Below are positions 1 to 9,067 of a stretch of DNA of 51,502 nucleotides, piece by piece; position 1 is the stretch's first letter, and each line of letters begins with the position of its first letter. The stretch comes from SIG447 sp045577075. Its GTDB lineage: Bacteria; Bacillota; Clostridia; UMGS1883; UMGS1540. The notes below the pieces were generated by a model. It saw only the letters and a program-made list of their open reading frames with translations, was not told where the DNA came from and made no database searches. The translations under genes and the position numbers were made by a program. The stretch spans positions 1 to 51,502 of the forward strand of contig JAZNHR010000001.1 in NCBI GenBank assembly GCA_045577075.1, given 5' to 3'.

Positions 1-1002
1 CTTCCCCGGAAAAAGGGTTTTTGCAGCTTTCGTCAAAGCGGCAATGCCGTCATCGTTATGGGCGCCGTCCAGAATAAATAGCGGATTTTCGCTTATCGTT
101 TCGAATCTCCCCCGGTGGCGGACACGGGCAAAGCCTTCGTATACAGCTTTATCCGGAATATTTACACCTTTTTCCCGCAGAACGTCAATAATCCCAAGGG
201 TCACACAGGTGTTTTTCGCCATATGCTCACCCGAGAGGGGCAAAAAGAGGTCTTTATAGTTTCCGGCAGAGAAGGTGTTTCCAAGATGCGTGCTTTCGGA
301 AATTTGCGGCAAAGGTGCCAGGCGAACTGTCGCCTTTTTTTCTGCACACTTTTCTAAAATCACCGAAAGGGCTTCTTCGGGTTGCTCGGCATAGACAACT
401 GCCTCGACCCCTTCTTTTAAAATACCGCACTTTTCTGCCGCAATTTCGGAAAGGGTATTCCCGAGATACTGCATATGGTCATAGCCGATGCAGCAAATTG
501 CGGTGCAAAGGGGATGTTCAATCACATTTGTCGCATCGAGTCTGCCGCCAAGGCCCACCTCGAGGGCTACATACTCGCACCCTGCTTCCCGAAAGCACAG
601 TAGACCAATTGCCGTTACAATTTCAAATTCAGTAGGATGATGAAAGCCGTCTTTCACCATCTCTTCGCACGCCTTTTTAACAAGATATGCATTTTTTGCA
701 AGGGACGCGTCAGAAACCTCTGCCCCATCAATTTGAATACGCTCATTAAAGCGATAGACAAAGGGCGAAGTGTACGCCCCTGTTTTATAGCCGGCACAGC
801 TTAAAACGGCGGCAAGGGACGATGTAACCGTCCCTTTGCCGTTGGTACCTGCAATATGCACAAATTGAAGGCTATCCTGCGGCCGCCCAACGCGCTCGAG
901 TAATTCGCGGATATTGGTAAGCCCCAGCTTTGAGCCAAGCTTTAGGGCGCCGTGAATAAATTCGAGGGCTTCGGGCAGGCTAAAATTATTTGAATGCTTC
1001 AA
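1..1002 (-). CDS. folC: Folylpolyglutamate synthase / dihydrofolate synthase, C-terminus cut by window edge
   Basis: Partial gene: 334 codons are visible and the reading frame runs off position 1. FolC is a cytoplasmic ATP-dependent ligase that adds glutamate to folates and, in many bacteria, also to dihydropteroate. The P-loop reads HIAGTNGKGTVTSS near residue 40, followed by TGAYTSPFV; further on are EVGLGGRLDATN and, close to the edge, ILDGAHN, all characteristic of the FolC/Mur ligase family. I place the start at a TTG (1002-1000) giving MKHSNNFSLPEALEF; no ATG lies in a suitable place. It overlaps the end of valS by 17 bases, so it is translationally coupled and is the third gene of the T-box controlled acyl-CoA synthetase-valS-folC operon. 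valS followed by folC is a common Firmicutes order. Confidence 0.93.
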   Translation of the reverse strand, partial: MKHSNNFSLPEALEFIHGALKLGSKLGLTNIRELLERVGRPQDSLQFVHIAGTNGKGTVTSSLAAVLSCAGYKTGAYTSPFVYRFNERIQIDGAEVSDASLAKNAYLVKKACEEMVKDGFHHPTEFEIVTAIGLLCFREAGCEYVALEVGLGGRLDATNVIEHPLCTAICCIGYDHMQYLGNTLSEIAAEKCGILKEGVEAVVYAEQPEEALSVILEKCAEKKATVRLAPLPQISESTHLGNTFSAGNYKDLFLPLSGEHMAKNTCVTLGIIDVLREKGVNIPDKAVYEGFARVRHRGRFETISENPLFILDGAHNDDGIAALTKAAKTLFPGK

Positions 1003-3601
1003 TGCTCGCTAACACCTTTTCTAACATTTCTTCGTATTTCGCCTGTTTTGCTTTTTCTTCTTCTACAAGCTTTGCCGGTGCTTTTGCAATAAAGCCGGGG
1101 TTTGAAAGCTTGCCGCTTGTACGGCGAATTTCATTTTCTAAGTTTGCCTTTTCTTTCTCAAGACGGGCAATTTCTTTTTCTTTATCGATAAGCTGGTCGG
1201 TGGGCATAAACAGCATGGCGCTATTTACAACCACCGTCAGAGCTTTTTCGCAGTCTGCATCTTTTTCTGCCTTGACGATTACTTCCGATGCCCCCGAGAG
1301 CTTCTTAAAGAATTCTTCGCTTCCCCCAAAAAGGTCTGCCTTTTCCGTTACCACATAAAGGCTTGCACGTTTAGAGGGCGGAATCTGCATTTCTGCTCTT
1401 GCGTTTCGAAGGCCGCGAATGGCATCGCAAATAATTTCCATGTCCGCTTCCTCCGTCGGGAAGGAAAGCTCTGCGCAAAATTCGGGCCATGCAGAAATCA
1501 TAATGCTTTCGTCCGCGACAGGAAGGGCAGTATAAATTTCGTCCGTAACAAAGGGCATAAAGGGATGGAGAAGCTTTAAGGTGCCGGCAAGTACATAGCA
1601 CAAGGTGTTTTGTGCATCGCGTCTTGTGGGGCAAGCTTCGTCATAAAGACGGGGCTTCGTCATTTCAATATACCAGTCACAATATACGTCCCAAATAAAG
1701 TCATAGACCTTACCGAGGGCGATACCGATTTCGTAATGCTCGAGATTATCCGTAACTTCTTTTACGAGAGCATTGTATTTAGACAAAATCCATTTATCTT
1801 CCATCTGGGGATTTTCGGGAAGTTCTACTTTTTCAATGTCAAGATTCATCATGACGAAACGTGCCGCGTTCCAAAGCTTATTGGCAAAGTTACGGCTTGC
1901 TTCCACGCGTTCCATATAAAAACGCATATCGTTACCGGGGGAGTTGCCGGTAGCGAGTGTAAAGCGAAGGGCATCTGCGCCGTACTGGTCAATAACCTCA
2001 AGGGGGTCGATGCCGTTACCGAGGGACTTGGACATCTTTCTGCCCTGGCTGTCACGGACAAGGCCGTGGAGAAATACGTGCTTAAACGGCTCTTTCCCCA
2101 TGTGCTCCATGCCGGAGAAAATCATACGGGAAACCCAGAAGAAGATAATATCGTAGCCTGTTACGAGCACACTTGTGGGATAATAGTATTCGAGGTCCTC
2201 TGTTTTATCGGGCCAGCCGAGGGTGGAAAACGGCCAGAGGGCAGAGCTAAACCACGTATCGAGTACGTCGTCCTCCTGGCGCATTTTGCCGCCACATTCA
2301 CAGGTGTGGACGTCTTCGCGGGAAACCACCATTTTGCCGCAAGTATCACAGTAGAAGGCAGGAATACGGTGTCCCCACCAAAGCTGACGGGAGATGCACC
2401 AATCATGCACATTTTCCATCCAGTTCATATACGTTTTAGAAAAGCGGCCGGGGATAAATTCAATTGTGCCGTCCTTTACAACGCGCATGGCTTCTTCCGC
2501 AAGGGGCTCCATCTTGACAAACCACTGCTCGCTTGTTAAGGGCTCTACCGTGGTACCGCAGCGATAACACGCGCCTACGTTGTGGCTGTGTTCCACCGTT
2601 TTAATCAGGAGACCTTCTTTTTCGAGGTCTTCCACCATAGCTTTTCTCGCTTCATAGCGGTCCATACCTTTATATTTGCAGTCAAAGGAAATCTTGGCGT
2701 CATCGTCCATAACGCGAATCTGGGCGAGATTATGGCGCTGGCCGACTTCAAAGTCATTCGGGTCATGGGCAGGGGTGATTTTAACGGCGCCCGTGCCGAA
2801 CTCCTTGTCAACATAATCGTCTGCAACAACGGGGATTTCACGGCCCACAAGGGGCAAAATCAGCGTTTTGCCGATTAAATCTTGAAAACGTTCGTCCTCG
2901 GGGTTTACTGCAACAGCTGTGTCGCCAAGGAGGGTTTCAGGACGGGGGGTGGCAATTTCCACAAAGCCGTCTTCCCCTTTAATGGGGTAGAGAATGTGCC
3001 AGAAATGGCCGCCCTGTTCGCTGTATTCAACCTCGGCGTCGGAAAGAGCCGTGCGGCAATGGGGGCACCAGTTTATAATGCGGTTGCCCTTGTAGATAAG
3101 CCCTTTTTCGTAAAGGCTTACGAAAACCTCACGAACGGCACGGCTACAGCCTTCGTCCATGGTAAAGCGTTCTCTGTCCCAGTCACAGGAAGAGCCGAGG
3201 CTCTTAAGCTGATTGATAATCCGGTCGCCATACTGATTTTTCCAGTCCCAAACTCTTTCGAGGAATTTTTCACGGCCTAAATCGTGGCGGGTAAGTCCTT
3301 CCGTTTTGCGAAGATTTTCCTCCACCTTAATTTGTGTTGCAATACCGGCATGGTCTGTACCGGGTACCCAAAGGGCACTGTAGCCCTGCATACGCTTAAA
3401 GCGAATGAGAATGTCCTGTAAGGTTTCGTCAAGGGCATGGCCCATGTGGAGCTGGCCCGTTACGTTGGGAGGCGGAATGACGATACAGAAGGGTTTCTTG
3501 TTTTTATCGGGAGAAGCCTTGAAATAGCCATTGTCCTGCCATTTTTGATACAGCTTTTTCTCCACCTGCCCGGGTTCATAGGTTTTATCAATGTTTTTCA
3601 T
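986..3601 (-). CDS. valS: Valyl-tRNA synthetase
   Basis: Charges tRNA(Val) with valine in the cytoplasm. The protein has 871 residues, usual for bacterial ValRS. The class I HIGH signature is present as HMGH (residues 52-55, after PPPNVTGQL) and the KMSKS loop as GRKMSKSLGN (around 522-526). The editing domain (TPRPETLLGDTAVAVNP) lies between them. The C-terminus is the Lys/Glu-rich coiled coil typical of ValRS, including KEIARLEKEKANLENEI and the conserved LSNPGFIAKAPA. The ATG is preceded by AAAGGA. Only 14 bases separate it from the upstream acyl-CoA synthetase, so both should be expressed from the T-box promoter at 5601-5629. A Val codon at the specifier position of that leader fits this gene. 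Confidence 0.97.
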   Translation of the reverse strand: MKNIDKTYEPGQVEKKLYQKWQDNGYFKASPDKNKKPFCIVIPPPNVTGQLHMGHALDETLQDILIRFKRMQGYSALWVPGTDHAGIATQIKVEENLRKTEGLTRHDLGREKFLERVWDWKNQYGDRIINQLKSLGSSCDWDRERFTMDEGCSRAVREVFVSLYEKGLIYKGNRIINWCPHCRTALSDAEVEYSEQGGHFWHILYPIKGEDGFVEIATPRPETLLGDTAVAVNPEDERFQDLIGKTLILPLVGREIPVVADDYVDKEFGTGAVKITPAHDPNDFEVGQRHNLAQIRVMDDDAKISFDCKYKGMDRYEARKAMVEDLEKEGLLIKTVEHSHNVGACYRCGTTVEPLTSEQWFVKMEPLAEEAMRVVKDGTIEFIPGRFSKTYMNWMENVHDWCISRQLWWGHRIPAFYCDTCGKMVVSREDVHTCECGGKMRQEDDVLDTWFSSALWPFSTLGWPDKTEDLEYYYPTSVLVTGYDIIFFWVSRMIFSGMEHMGKEPFKHVFLHGLVRDSQGRKMSKSLGNGIDPLEVIDQYGADALRFTLATGNSPGNDMRFYMERVEASRNFANKLWNAARFVMMNLDIEKVELPENPQMEDKWILSKYNALVKEVTDNLEHYEIGIALGKVYDFIWDVYCDWYIEMTKPRLYDEACPTRRDAQNTLCYVLAGTLKLLHPFMPFVTDEIYTALPVADESIMISAWPEFCAELSFPTEEADMEIICDAIRGLRNARAEMQIPPSKRASLYVVTEKADLFGGSEEFFKKLSGASEVIVKAEKDADCEKALTVVVNSAMLFMPTDQLIDKEKEIARLEKEKANLENEIRRTSGKLSNPGFIAKAPAKLVEEEKAKQAKYEEMLEKVLASIEAFK

Positions 3602-3615
3602 TTTTAAAATCCTTT

Positions 3616-5244
3616 CTACTTCATTCTTAAGGCGTTTCTTGTAATTTTGCCGGAAGTTGTTTTGGGGAGCTCCGGTACATACTCAATTTTACGGGGGTAC
3701 TTATACGGCGCCGTCATTTTCTTTACATAGGTCTGGAGCTCTTTTGTAAGCTCGTCACTCGCCTCATATCCGGGCGTGAGCACCACAACGGCACAAACAA
3801 TTTGACCGCGGATTTCATCGGGACGGCCTATGATGGCACATTCCTTTACTGCCGGATGGGTATTTAATATACTTTCGATTTCAAAAGGCCCGATGCGGTA
3901 GCCCGAGCATTTAATCATGTCATCGTTTCTGCCTACATACCAGTAGTATCCATCCTCATCCTCATAGGCAATGTCACCGGTATGATAAATGCCGTTTTCC
4001 ACGGGGTTAATTTTCTCCCCGTCCTGATAGTAGTAATCGAGAAGACCAACCTGCTTTCCGTCCTTTACAAACATAACCACTTCGCCTTCATCACCTACGC
4101 CACAGCGATTGCCGTCCTTATCAATAAGGGCAACATCGTAAAGGGGTGAAGGCTTGCCCATGGACGAAGGACGAATGCCGAGCCACTGGAAGGAGCAGGT
4201 AATAGGCGTGCCTTCGCTCTGGCCGTACCCTTCATGAATATAGTGGCCGCAAAGGTCATAAAACGCGCTGTTGACTTCGCCACTTAAGGGCTCGCCTGCG
4301 GTGGCAAACCATTTAATGGATTCGAGATGTTCTCTGCCCACCCCTGCCTTTAAAAGAAAGCGGTACATGGTAGGGGGAATGCAAAGGGAGGTGGGTTTAA
4401 ATTCTTTCATATGCTCCATAAGCTGTTCGGGACTAAAGCGAATGGGGTCATAGCCGAGGATTGCACTGCCACAAATCCACTGGCCGTAAATATTGCCCCA
4501 GCCGAATTTTGCCCAGCCGCTGTCACTTTGCGTCAAATGCAGACCGTTATTTTGCACGCACTGCATGTATTTCGCCGTCATAATATGCCCTAAGGGATAG
4601 GTGCGGTTATGCACCGCCATCTTCGGGTAGCCCGTGGTACCGGACGTAAAGTAGAGAAGCATTTGGTCTTCGTTCTTACCTTCGTCCTCTTCTTCGTATG
4701 GGGCACAGTTTTCATATTCGCCGTTAAAATAGGGATAGCCTTCCACCCCTTCGTCCCCGGCAAAGATAACCGTGCACTTTGTGCGAAGGGAAGAAACCTG
4801 CTGGCAAACAAAATCGTCCTTTACGGCGATGACGTATTTCGCGTCAGCTTGGGAAAGACGATAATCAATATCCTTTGCACGAAGCTGAATCGAGGCAGGA
4901 ATTAAAACAGCACCGATTCTGTGAAGTGCCACGGCGCAAATCCAGTATTCGTACCGGCGGCGCAAAAGTGTAAGCACCTTATCGCCGCGGCGAATGCCGA
5001 GATTTGTAAAATATGTGGCAGCTTTTTTCGAGAGAATGGAAATCTCGGAGAAGGTAAATGTTCTCGAATAGCCTTCGTCATTACAGTAGACAAGGGCACG
5101 TTTTTCCGGCTCTGCCTCTGCCCATGCGTCTACAACATCTCTTGCAAATTCAAATTTTTCCGGTACTTCCAGCTTGAAGTTCTGCATAAAATCTTCATAG
5201 CTGTCAAATTCAGTCCGTTTTAAAAACCGTTTTATAAGTTCCAT
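3616..5244 (-). CDS. AMP-forming acyl-CoA synthetase (medium/branched-chain ACS type)
   Basis: Member of the ANL superfamily: activates a carboxylic acid with ATP to an acyl-adenylate and then to acyl-CoA. It has 542 residues. The adenylate P-loop is YFTSGTTGYPK (198-208); other core motifs are GYGQSEGTP, YHTGDIAYEDEDGYYWYVGR and the hinge segment KCSGYRIGPFEIES. The catalytic lysine of the C-terminal domain is in TTSGKITRNALR (about residue 533). The sequence resembles the acetyl/medium-chain ACS (ACSM) branch; the substrate cannot be read from sequence. It is the first gene behind a T-box leader whose specifier reads Val, and is followed by valS. Expression is thus predicted to rise when tRNA(Val) is uncharged, which points (inference) to a branched acid related to valine such as isobutyrate. 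It is homologous to the C-terminal two thirds of the fusion at 45923-48223. Confidence 0.9.
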   Translation of the reverse strand: MELIKRFLKRTEFDSYEDFMQNFKLEVPEKFEFARDVVDAWAEAEPEKRALVYCNDEGYSRTFTFSEISILSKKAATYFTNLGIRRGDKVLTLLRRRYEYWICAVALHRIGAVLIPASIQLRAKDIDYRLSQADAKYVIAVKDDFVCQQVSSLRTKCTVIFAGDEGVEGYPYFNGEYENCAPYEEEDEGKNEDQMLLYFTSGTTGYPKMAVHNRTYPLGHIMTAKYMQCVQNNGLHLTQSDSGWAKFGWGNIYGQWICGSAILGYDPIRFSPEQLMEHMKEFKPTSLCIPPTMYRFLLKAGVGREHLESIKWFATAGEPLSGEVNSAFYDLCGHYIHEGYGQSEGTPITCSFQWLGIRPSSMGKPSPLYDVALIDKDGNRCGVGDEGEVVMFVKDGKQVGLLDYYYQDGEKINPVENGIYHTGDIAYEDEDGYYWYVGRNDDMIKCSGYRIGPFEIESILNTHPAVKECAIIGRPDEIRGQIVCAVVVLTPGYEASDELTKELQTYVKKMTAPYKYPRKIEYVPELPKTTSGKITRNALRMK

Positions 5245-5313
5245 TTGTATCTTCCTTTCGTTTTGCTCTGCGGAATCTGTGCTTTTATGGGGCTGCTTCT
5301 TCTCTCCGCAAAC

Positions 5314-5594
5314 AAAAAAGCCATCCGCCCCGCATTAGGACGAATGACTCGTGGTACCACCTAATTTCGCTCGCCACTTACGCAGCAAACCTCTGCCGGC
5401 ACTTTCCTATGCCGTTTCCTATTTTACGGTTGGATTTCCGTCGAAGTCTACTAGAAGGCTGATGCCTTTTTTCGGTCCGCAGCTCCGAGACTACTTCCCT
5501 ACCCTTCCGCCGAAGCGCTTCCACCGTCCGCTTCTCTCTATAGGGTTCCGAAATAGGTACTCCTTCTCTTCATTGCCTTTTCCTATATGCATTT
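5314..5594 (-). promoter_or_regulatory. T-box riboswitch leader, specifier GUA (Val)
   Basis: Leader RNA of the acyl-CoA synthetase-valS-folC operon, read on the minus strand from about 5594. Stem I contains an AGAGAG bulge followed by a GAAGCG/CGCTTC hairpin. The specifier GUA (5494-5492) is followed by G and then UCUCGGAG. The T-box itself is AGGTGGTACCACG (5351-5362), with UGGU to pair with an ACCA tRNA end. The competing terminator pairs ATTCGTCC with GGGGCGGAT (5323-5345) and ends in a T-run (5319-5314). A valine specifier agrees with valS in the operon. Known mechanism: uncharged cognate tRNA stabilises the antiterminator and allows readthrough. The specifier position was assigned by eye and by alignment with the second leader. 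Confidence 0.9.
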
Positions 5595-5600
5595 TTGTAT

Positions 5601-5629
5601 AGTATATCCGTTTTTTCCCGTTTTGTCAA
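5601..5629 (-). promoter_or_regulatory. Sigma-A type promoter of the T-box/acs/valS/folC operon
   Basis: On the minus strand TTGACA (5629-5624), a 17-base spacer and TATACT (5606-5601). This is a near-consensus housekeeping promoter directly upstream of the T-box leader. Confidence 0.88.
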
Positions 5630-5659
5630 GGGTTTTTCTAAATTTTTAAAGTTTTTGGT

Positions 5660-5688
5660 TTGAAAATGCATACGCAATGTGGTATACT
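5660..5688 (+). promoter_or_regulatory. Sigma-A type promoter of the ylmH-like gene
   Basis: TTGAAA (5660-5665), a 17-base spacer and TATACT (5683-5688). It is divergent from the T-box promoter with about 30 bases between the two -35 boxes. The ATG at 5677 lies inside this promoter, which argues for the downstream start at 5713. Confidence 0.75.
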
Positions 5689-5712
5689 AATAAAGACGAA
5701 AGAAGGTTTTCT

Positions 5713-6486
5713 ATGCAAAAAGCAGAGCTCGTGGCAAAATATGCCCAAAACAATGAAGACAAACTGTTCCTTGCCCATGTTTTAGACAAAGAGGCTGTGT
5801 GCGTACATAAAAATATTCCGGCAGAAGGGGATTTTCTCGATGTGCGGCAACAGGCGCTTGTTCTTTCCATGGCGCCCCAGCTCGAAATAAAGCCTGTTCT
5901 TTGGGGCGGCTATGAGGATGCGGAGCGGAAAATGCTCTTTTTTCTGCCCGAATATCTTGCCGCGCCGCCTGCGGATGCCCTCATGGTGATAAAAGCCGAC
6001 CATCGGGATGCAAAAGCCCCGGGGCATCGGGATTACCTTGGCAGTCTTTTAGGGCTCGGGGTAAAACGGGAAGGCGTTGGGGATATTCTCGTTTCGGACC
6101 TTGGCGCGCAAATCATTGTCCGCGCTTCCCTTGCTGACTTTTTTCTGACGAATTACACCCAGGCAGGGCGCGTGCACCTCTCTGTGTCCTCCCTGCCCGT
6201 ATCGGCTTTGGAAATCCCCGAAACCGAGCCTATATTTAAAACAGCTTCCCTCGCTTCCCTTCGTGCTGACGCAGTTCTTGCCGCCGCCTTCTCCGTTTCC
6301 CGTTCTCTTGCGGCAGAAGCGGTACGCGCTGGAAAAGTGCACCTCAATAACCTTCCCCTTTTAAAAGGCGATAAAGTGCTCGCGGTAGGCGACAAAATCC
6401 GCTGGCAGGGAAAGGGCAGGTTTATCCTTGCGGAAACAGGCGGAACGAGTCGAAAAGGGCGGCTTTTTGTCACATTCCAGTTTTAA
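5713..6486 (+). CDS. YlmH-like RNA-binding protein with S4 domain
   Basis: A 257-residue protein similar to Bacillus YlmH, an S4-domain RNA-binding protein. YlmH was first linked to cell division because of its place in the ylm/divIVA cluster, and related proteins act on stalled ribosomes. Visible features are LGSLLGLGVKREGVGDILV in the middle and, from about residue 180, an S4 fold with SRSLAAEAVRAGKVHLNN and VGDKIRWQGKGRF. I chose ATG 5713 because AGAAGG lies 6 bases upstream and the longer start at 5677 falls within the promoter. Here the gene is single and not next to divIVA or ileS, unlike in Bacillus. Confidence 0.85.
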   Translation: MQKAELVAKYAQNNEDKLFLAHVLDKEAVCVHKNIPAEGDFLDVRQQALVLSMAPQLEIKPVLWGGYEDAERKMLFFLPEYLAAPPADALMVIKADHRDAKAPGHRDYLGSLLGLGVKREGVGDILVSDLGAQIIVRASLADFFLTNYTQAGRVHLSVSSLPVSALEIPETEPIFKTASLASLRADAVLAAAFSVSRSLAAEAVRAGKVHLNNLPLLKGDKVLAVGDKIRWQGKGRFILAETGGTSRKGRLFVTFQF

Positions 6487-6531
6487 ATTTAAACTTTTTT
6501 TAAATAATTTGTAAATCCCACTATGACCCCC

Positions 6532-6561
6532 TTGACAAAGCAGGGGGTTTTATCGTACAGT
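6532..6561 (+). promoter_or_regulatory. Promoter of the MacAB-SLH operon, overlapping a small hairpin
   Basis: TTGACA (6532-6537), an 18-base spacer and TACAGT (6556-6561). The -35 box lies in the loop of an inverted repeat, CCCCCT (6527-6532) and AGGGGG (6542-6547), which is followed by TTTTAT and could also end the ylmH transcript. Confidence 0.6.
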
Positions 6562-6603
6562 TAGTTTATGCTTTTTACTGAAACCCCATAAGGAGGCTAT
6601 ATT

Positions 6604-8364
6604 ATGGCAAAAATTTTGGAACGGCTACATAAAAAACGAAGCAAAAAACTTCGGCTGCTTTTAGGGAGCATTTTGCTCCTGATTCTGCTTTTGGCCTTTT
6701 TTGTACTTCGTCCCCTTCTGGCAAAACATAAAACAGCGGAAACGGCGACGGCATTTGTCACCCGCGGCAGTATCGTTCGCACCATTGAGGGAAGCGGACA
6801 AATTAAAGCCAATGACGAGCGTACGATTAGTTCCCTGGTTACAGGTGAAGTCCTTTCCGACACCTTCGGTGTAGGCGATATGGTAAATAAAGATGACCTT
6901 CTTTACGTTATCGACAGCACGAATATGGACTATAATTTAAAGCGTGCAGAAAGTAGTGTGGAAACGGCGCGCCTTTCCTACGAAGAATCCTTGGAAACTT
7001 TGGAAAACCAGACGGTAAAAGCACCCATTTCAGGCGTTGTAACCAGCCTTTCTGTCAAAGAGGGCGATGAAATTACAACCGGCACACGGGTTGCCGAAAT
7101 TATAAGCAACAGCCGTATGGTGCTTTCCGTGCGTTTTCTCGCTTCCGATGCGGCGCACATTCTCCCGGGTGCCGCGGCCCGAGTTGTGCCGGAAAATGCA
7201 CCGAGCCAAACGCTTTCCGGCACCGTTAAAAGCGTTGCCACGGGCTCTGTAACAAACAGCCTCGGCGTTTCGGTTACAAACGTTGAAATTTATGTAGAAA
7301 ACCCCGGCGGCATTATGGAAAATTCCCGTGCCACAGCCACGGTAGGCGCATATGCCTGTAACGAAATCGGTACGTTTTCCTATGAGGATACGGAAACGGT
7401 TACCGTAAAAACAGGCGGCACCGTCTGTAACCTTCATATCTGCCAAGGCGATACGGTACAAAAAGGTGACATTCTTTTTACCCTCTCCAGCGAATCGACG
7501 GAAAGAAGTGTAGAACGGAGCCGCATTTCCTATTCCGACGCTGTTTCCAGCCGCGACAATACCTTTGACCAGCTCAAGGATTACCAGATTAAGTCCCCCA
7601 TTTCCGGCAAGGTAATTCAGAAAAACGTAAAGGCAGGGGATAAACTGGAAAGCGGCGCAGGCAGTACTGCATCCTCCATGGCCATTATTGCAGACTTGTC
7701 CGTGTTAACCTTTGATATGGAAGTAGACGAAATGGACATTGCCAGTGTAAAGAAAGGGCAAGAGGTACGCGTGACGGTGGATGCCTTCCCGGAAAAAGTG
7801 TTTACAGGCCATGTAGACAATATTACGATTAAAGGGAACGCTACAAACGGCGTTACGTCCTACCCCGTCACCGTAAAGCTGGACGGCGAGGACAATGCTG
7901 ACCTTCTGCCCGATATGAACGTAAACGCGACAATTATTGTTGAATCCCGTGAAAATGTTTTAGTAATGCCTGCCGCCGCTGTCTCCAGAGGAAACATGGT
8001 TGCGGTGAAGGGAAACAGTACGGCGGAAAACGCAGCTGCAACGCCCGAAAGCGGCAGTACGGAAAGCGACAAGGCGCGCGCAGATAACAAAGCGGCGCAG
8101 CGTGCCCAGTCCATGGAAGCGCCGGAGGGCTTTAGGTATGTCCAAATTGAAACGGGCATTACGGACGGGAACTTTATCGAAGTGCTTTCCGGCCTTTCCG
8201 AAGGGGATGAAATCCTTGTACCGCCATCCCAAGGCGATGCAAATGCCGCGGTTGCCTTTACCCCGAATGCCCCGCAAAGCATGATGGGCGGCATGGGCGG
8301 CGGTATGCCTATGGGCGGCGGTATGGGCAGCGGCACGGGCGGCGGCAATCGTCCGAGCCGCTAA
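6604..8364 (+). CDS. Membrane fusion / periplasmic-adaptor-like protein (HlyD/MacA family)
   Basis: A 586-residue adaptor subunit of a MacAB-type ABC exporter. A basic N-terminus is followed by one membrane segment (about residues 18-38, LLGSILLLILLLAFFVLRPL). The extracytoplasmic part has lipoyl-like halves, for example VKAPISGVVTSLSVKEGDE (about 138-156) and the second copy IKSPISGKVIQKNVKAGDK, then beta-barrel segments (TVDAFPEKVFTGHVDNI) and a C-terminal membrane-proximal domain (VLSGLSEGDEILVPP). The tail is a low-complexity Gly/Met run (MMGGMGGGMPMGGG). The duplicated lipoyl unit and the long Gly/Met tail are unusual compared with E. coli MacA (about 370 residues). The start follows AAGGAGG. 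It is the first gene of a four-gene operon with the ATPase, permease and SLH protein. Confidence 0.88.
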   Translation: MAKILERLHKKRSKKLRLLLGSILLLILLLAFFVLRPLLAKHKTAETATAFVTRGSIVRTIEGSGQIKANDERTISSLVTGEVLSDTFGVGDMVNKDDLLYVIDSTNMDYNLKRAESSVETARLSYEESLETLENQTVKAPISGVVTSLSVKEGDEITTGTRVAEIISNSRMVLSVRFLASDAAHILPGAAARVVPENAPSQTLSGTVKSVATGSVTNSLGVSVTNVEIYVENPGGIMENSRATATVGAYACNEIGTFSYEDTETVTVKTGGTVCNLHICQGDTVQKGDILFTLSSESTERSVERSRISYSDAVSSRDNTFDQLKDYQIKSPISGKVIQKNVKAGDKLESGAGSTASSMAIIADLSVLTFDMEVDEMDIASVKKGQEVRVTVDAFPEKVFTGHVDNITIKGNATNGVTSYPVTVKLDGEDNADLLPDMNVNATIIVESRENVLVMPAAAVSRGNMVAVKGNSTAENAAATPESGSTESDKARADNKAAQRAQSMEAPEGFRYVQIETGITDGNFIEVLSGLSEGDEILVPPSQGDANAAVAFTPNAPQSMMGGMGGGMPMGGGMGSGTGGGNRPSR

Positions 8365-8380
8365 AGAAAGGGGCGATTGT

Positions 8381-9067
8381 TTGATTCAGCTTACGGATGT
8401 ATATAAAATTTATTCCGACGGCGACAATGAAATCCACGCTCTGGACGGTATCTCCCTCCAGATTGCTCGCGGTGAGTTTGTTGCTATCGTTGGCTCCTCA
8501 GGCTCAGGAAAATCCACCTGTATGAATATCATCGGCTGCCTGGACGTGCCCACAAGCGGCACCTATCGTCTGGACGGAACGGATGTCAGTACGATGCACG
8601 AAAAAGAGCTCGCACACGTCCGAAACCGCCGGCTTGGGTTCGTCTTTCAGCAGTATAATCTAATCCCGAAGCTCAATATTCTGGAAAACGTGGAGCTTCC
8701 ACTTTTATATCGTGGTCTTACCTCTGCGGAACGGAAGAAGATGGCGATGGAGGCACTCGACAGAGTAGGGCTTGGAGACAGATATAAGAAATTTCCGGCA
8801 CAATTATCCGGCGGTCAGCAGCAACGCGTTTCCATTGCCCGTGCCTTAGCCGGACGGCCGCCCGTCATTTTGGCAGACGAGCCGACGGGTGCACTGGACT
8901 CGAAAACCGGCCGTGAGGTGCTGGACTTTATGAAAACTCTCCACCATGACGGCACCACCATCGTGCTCATTACACACGATAATTCCATTGCGGCAGAAAT
9001 TCCGAGAGTGGTTCGTATTCATGACGGGCTGATTGTATCGGATAGCCGCGGGGAGGGCGTGAAATGA
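8381..9067 (+). CDS. ABC transporter ATP-binding protein (MacB/LolD type)
   Basis: A 228-residue nucleotide-binding subunit. Walker A is GSSGSGKST (about residues 38-46), the Q-loop is in FVFQQYNLIPKLN, the signature is LSGGQQQRVSIARAL, Walker B is VILADEPTGALD and the H-loop is in VLITHD. This set is typical of the LolD/MacB/FtsE group that powers FtsX-like permeases. The start is a TTG at 8381 with AAAGGGG upstream. The stop overlaps the permease ATG by four bases (ATGA), which indicates translational coupling. Confidence 0.94.
   Translation: MIQLTDVYKIYSDGDNEIHALDGISLQIARGEFVAIVGSSGSGKSTCMNIIGCLDVPTSGTYRLDGTDVSTMHEKELAHVRNRRLGFVFQQYNLIPKLNILENVELPLLYRGLTSAERKKMAMEALDRVGLGDRYKKFPAQLSGGQQQRVSIARALAGRPPVILADEPTGALDSKTGREVLDFMKTLHHDGTTIVLITHDNSIAAEIPRVVRIHDGLIVSDSRGEGVK

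Noticed and set aside
1610..2539. 309-codon plus-strand open frame opposite valS
   Set aside because: Antisense shadow of a well-supported valS; no ribosome binding site and no recognisable protein.
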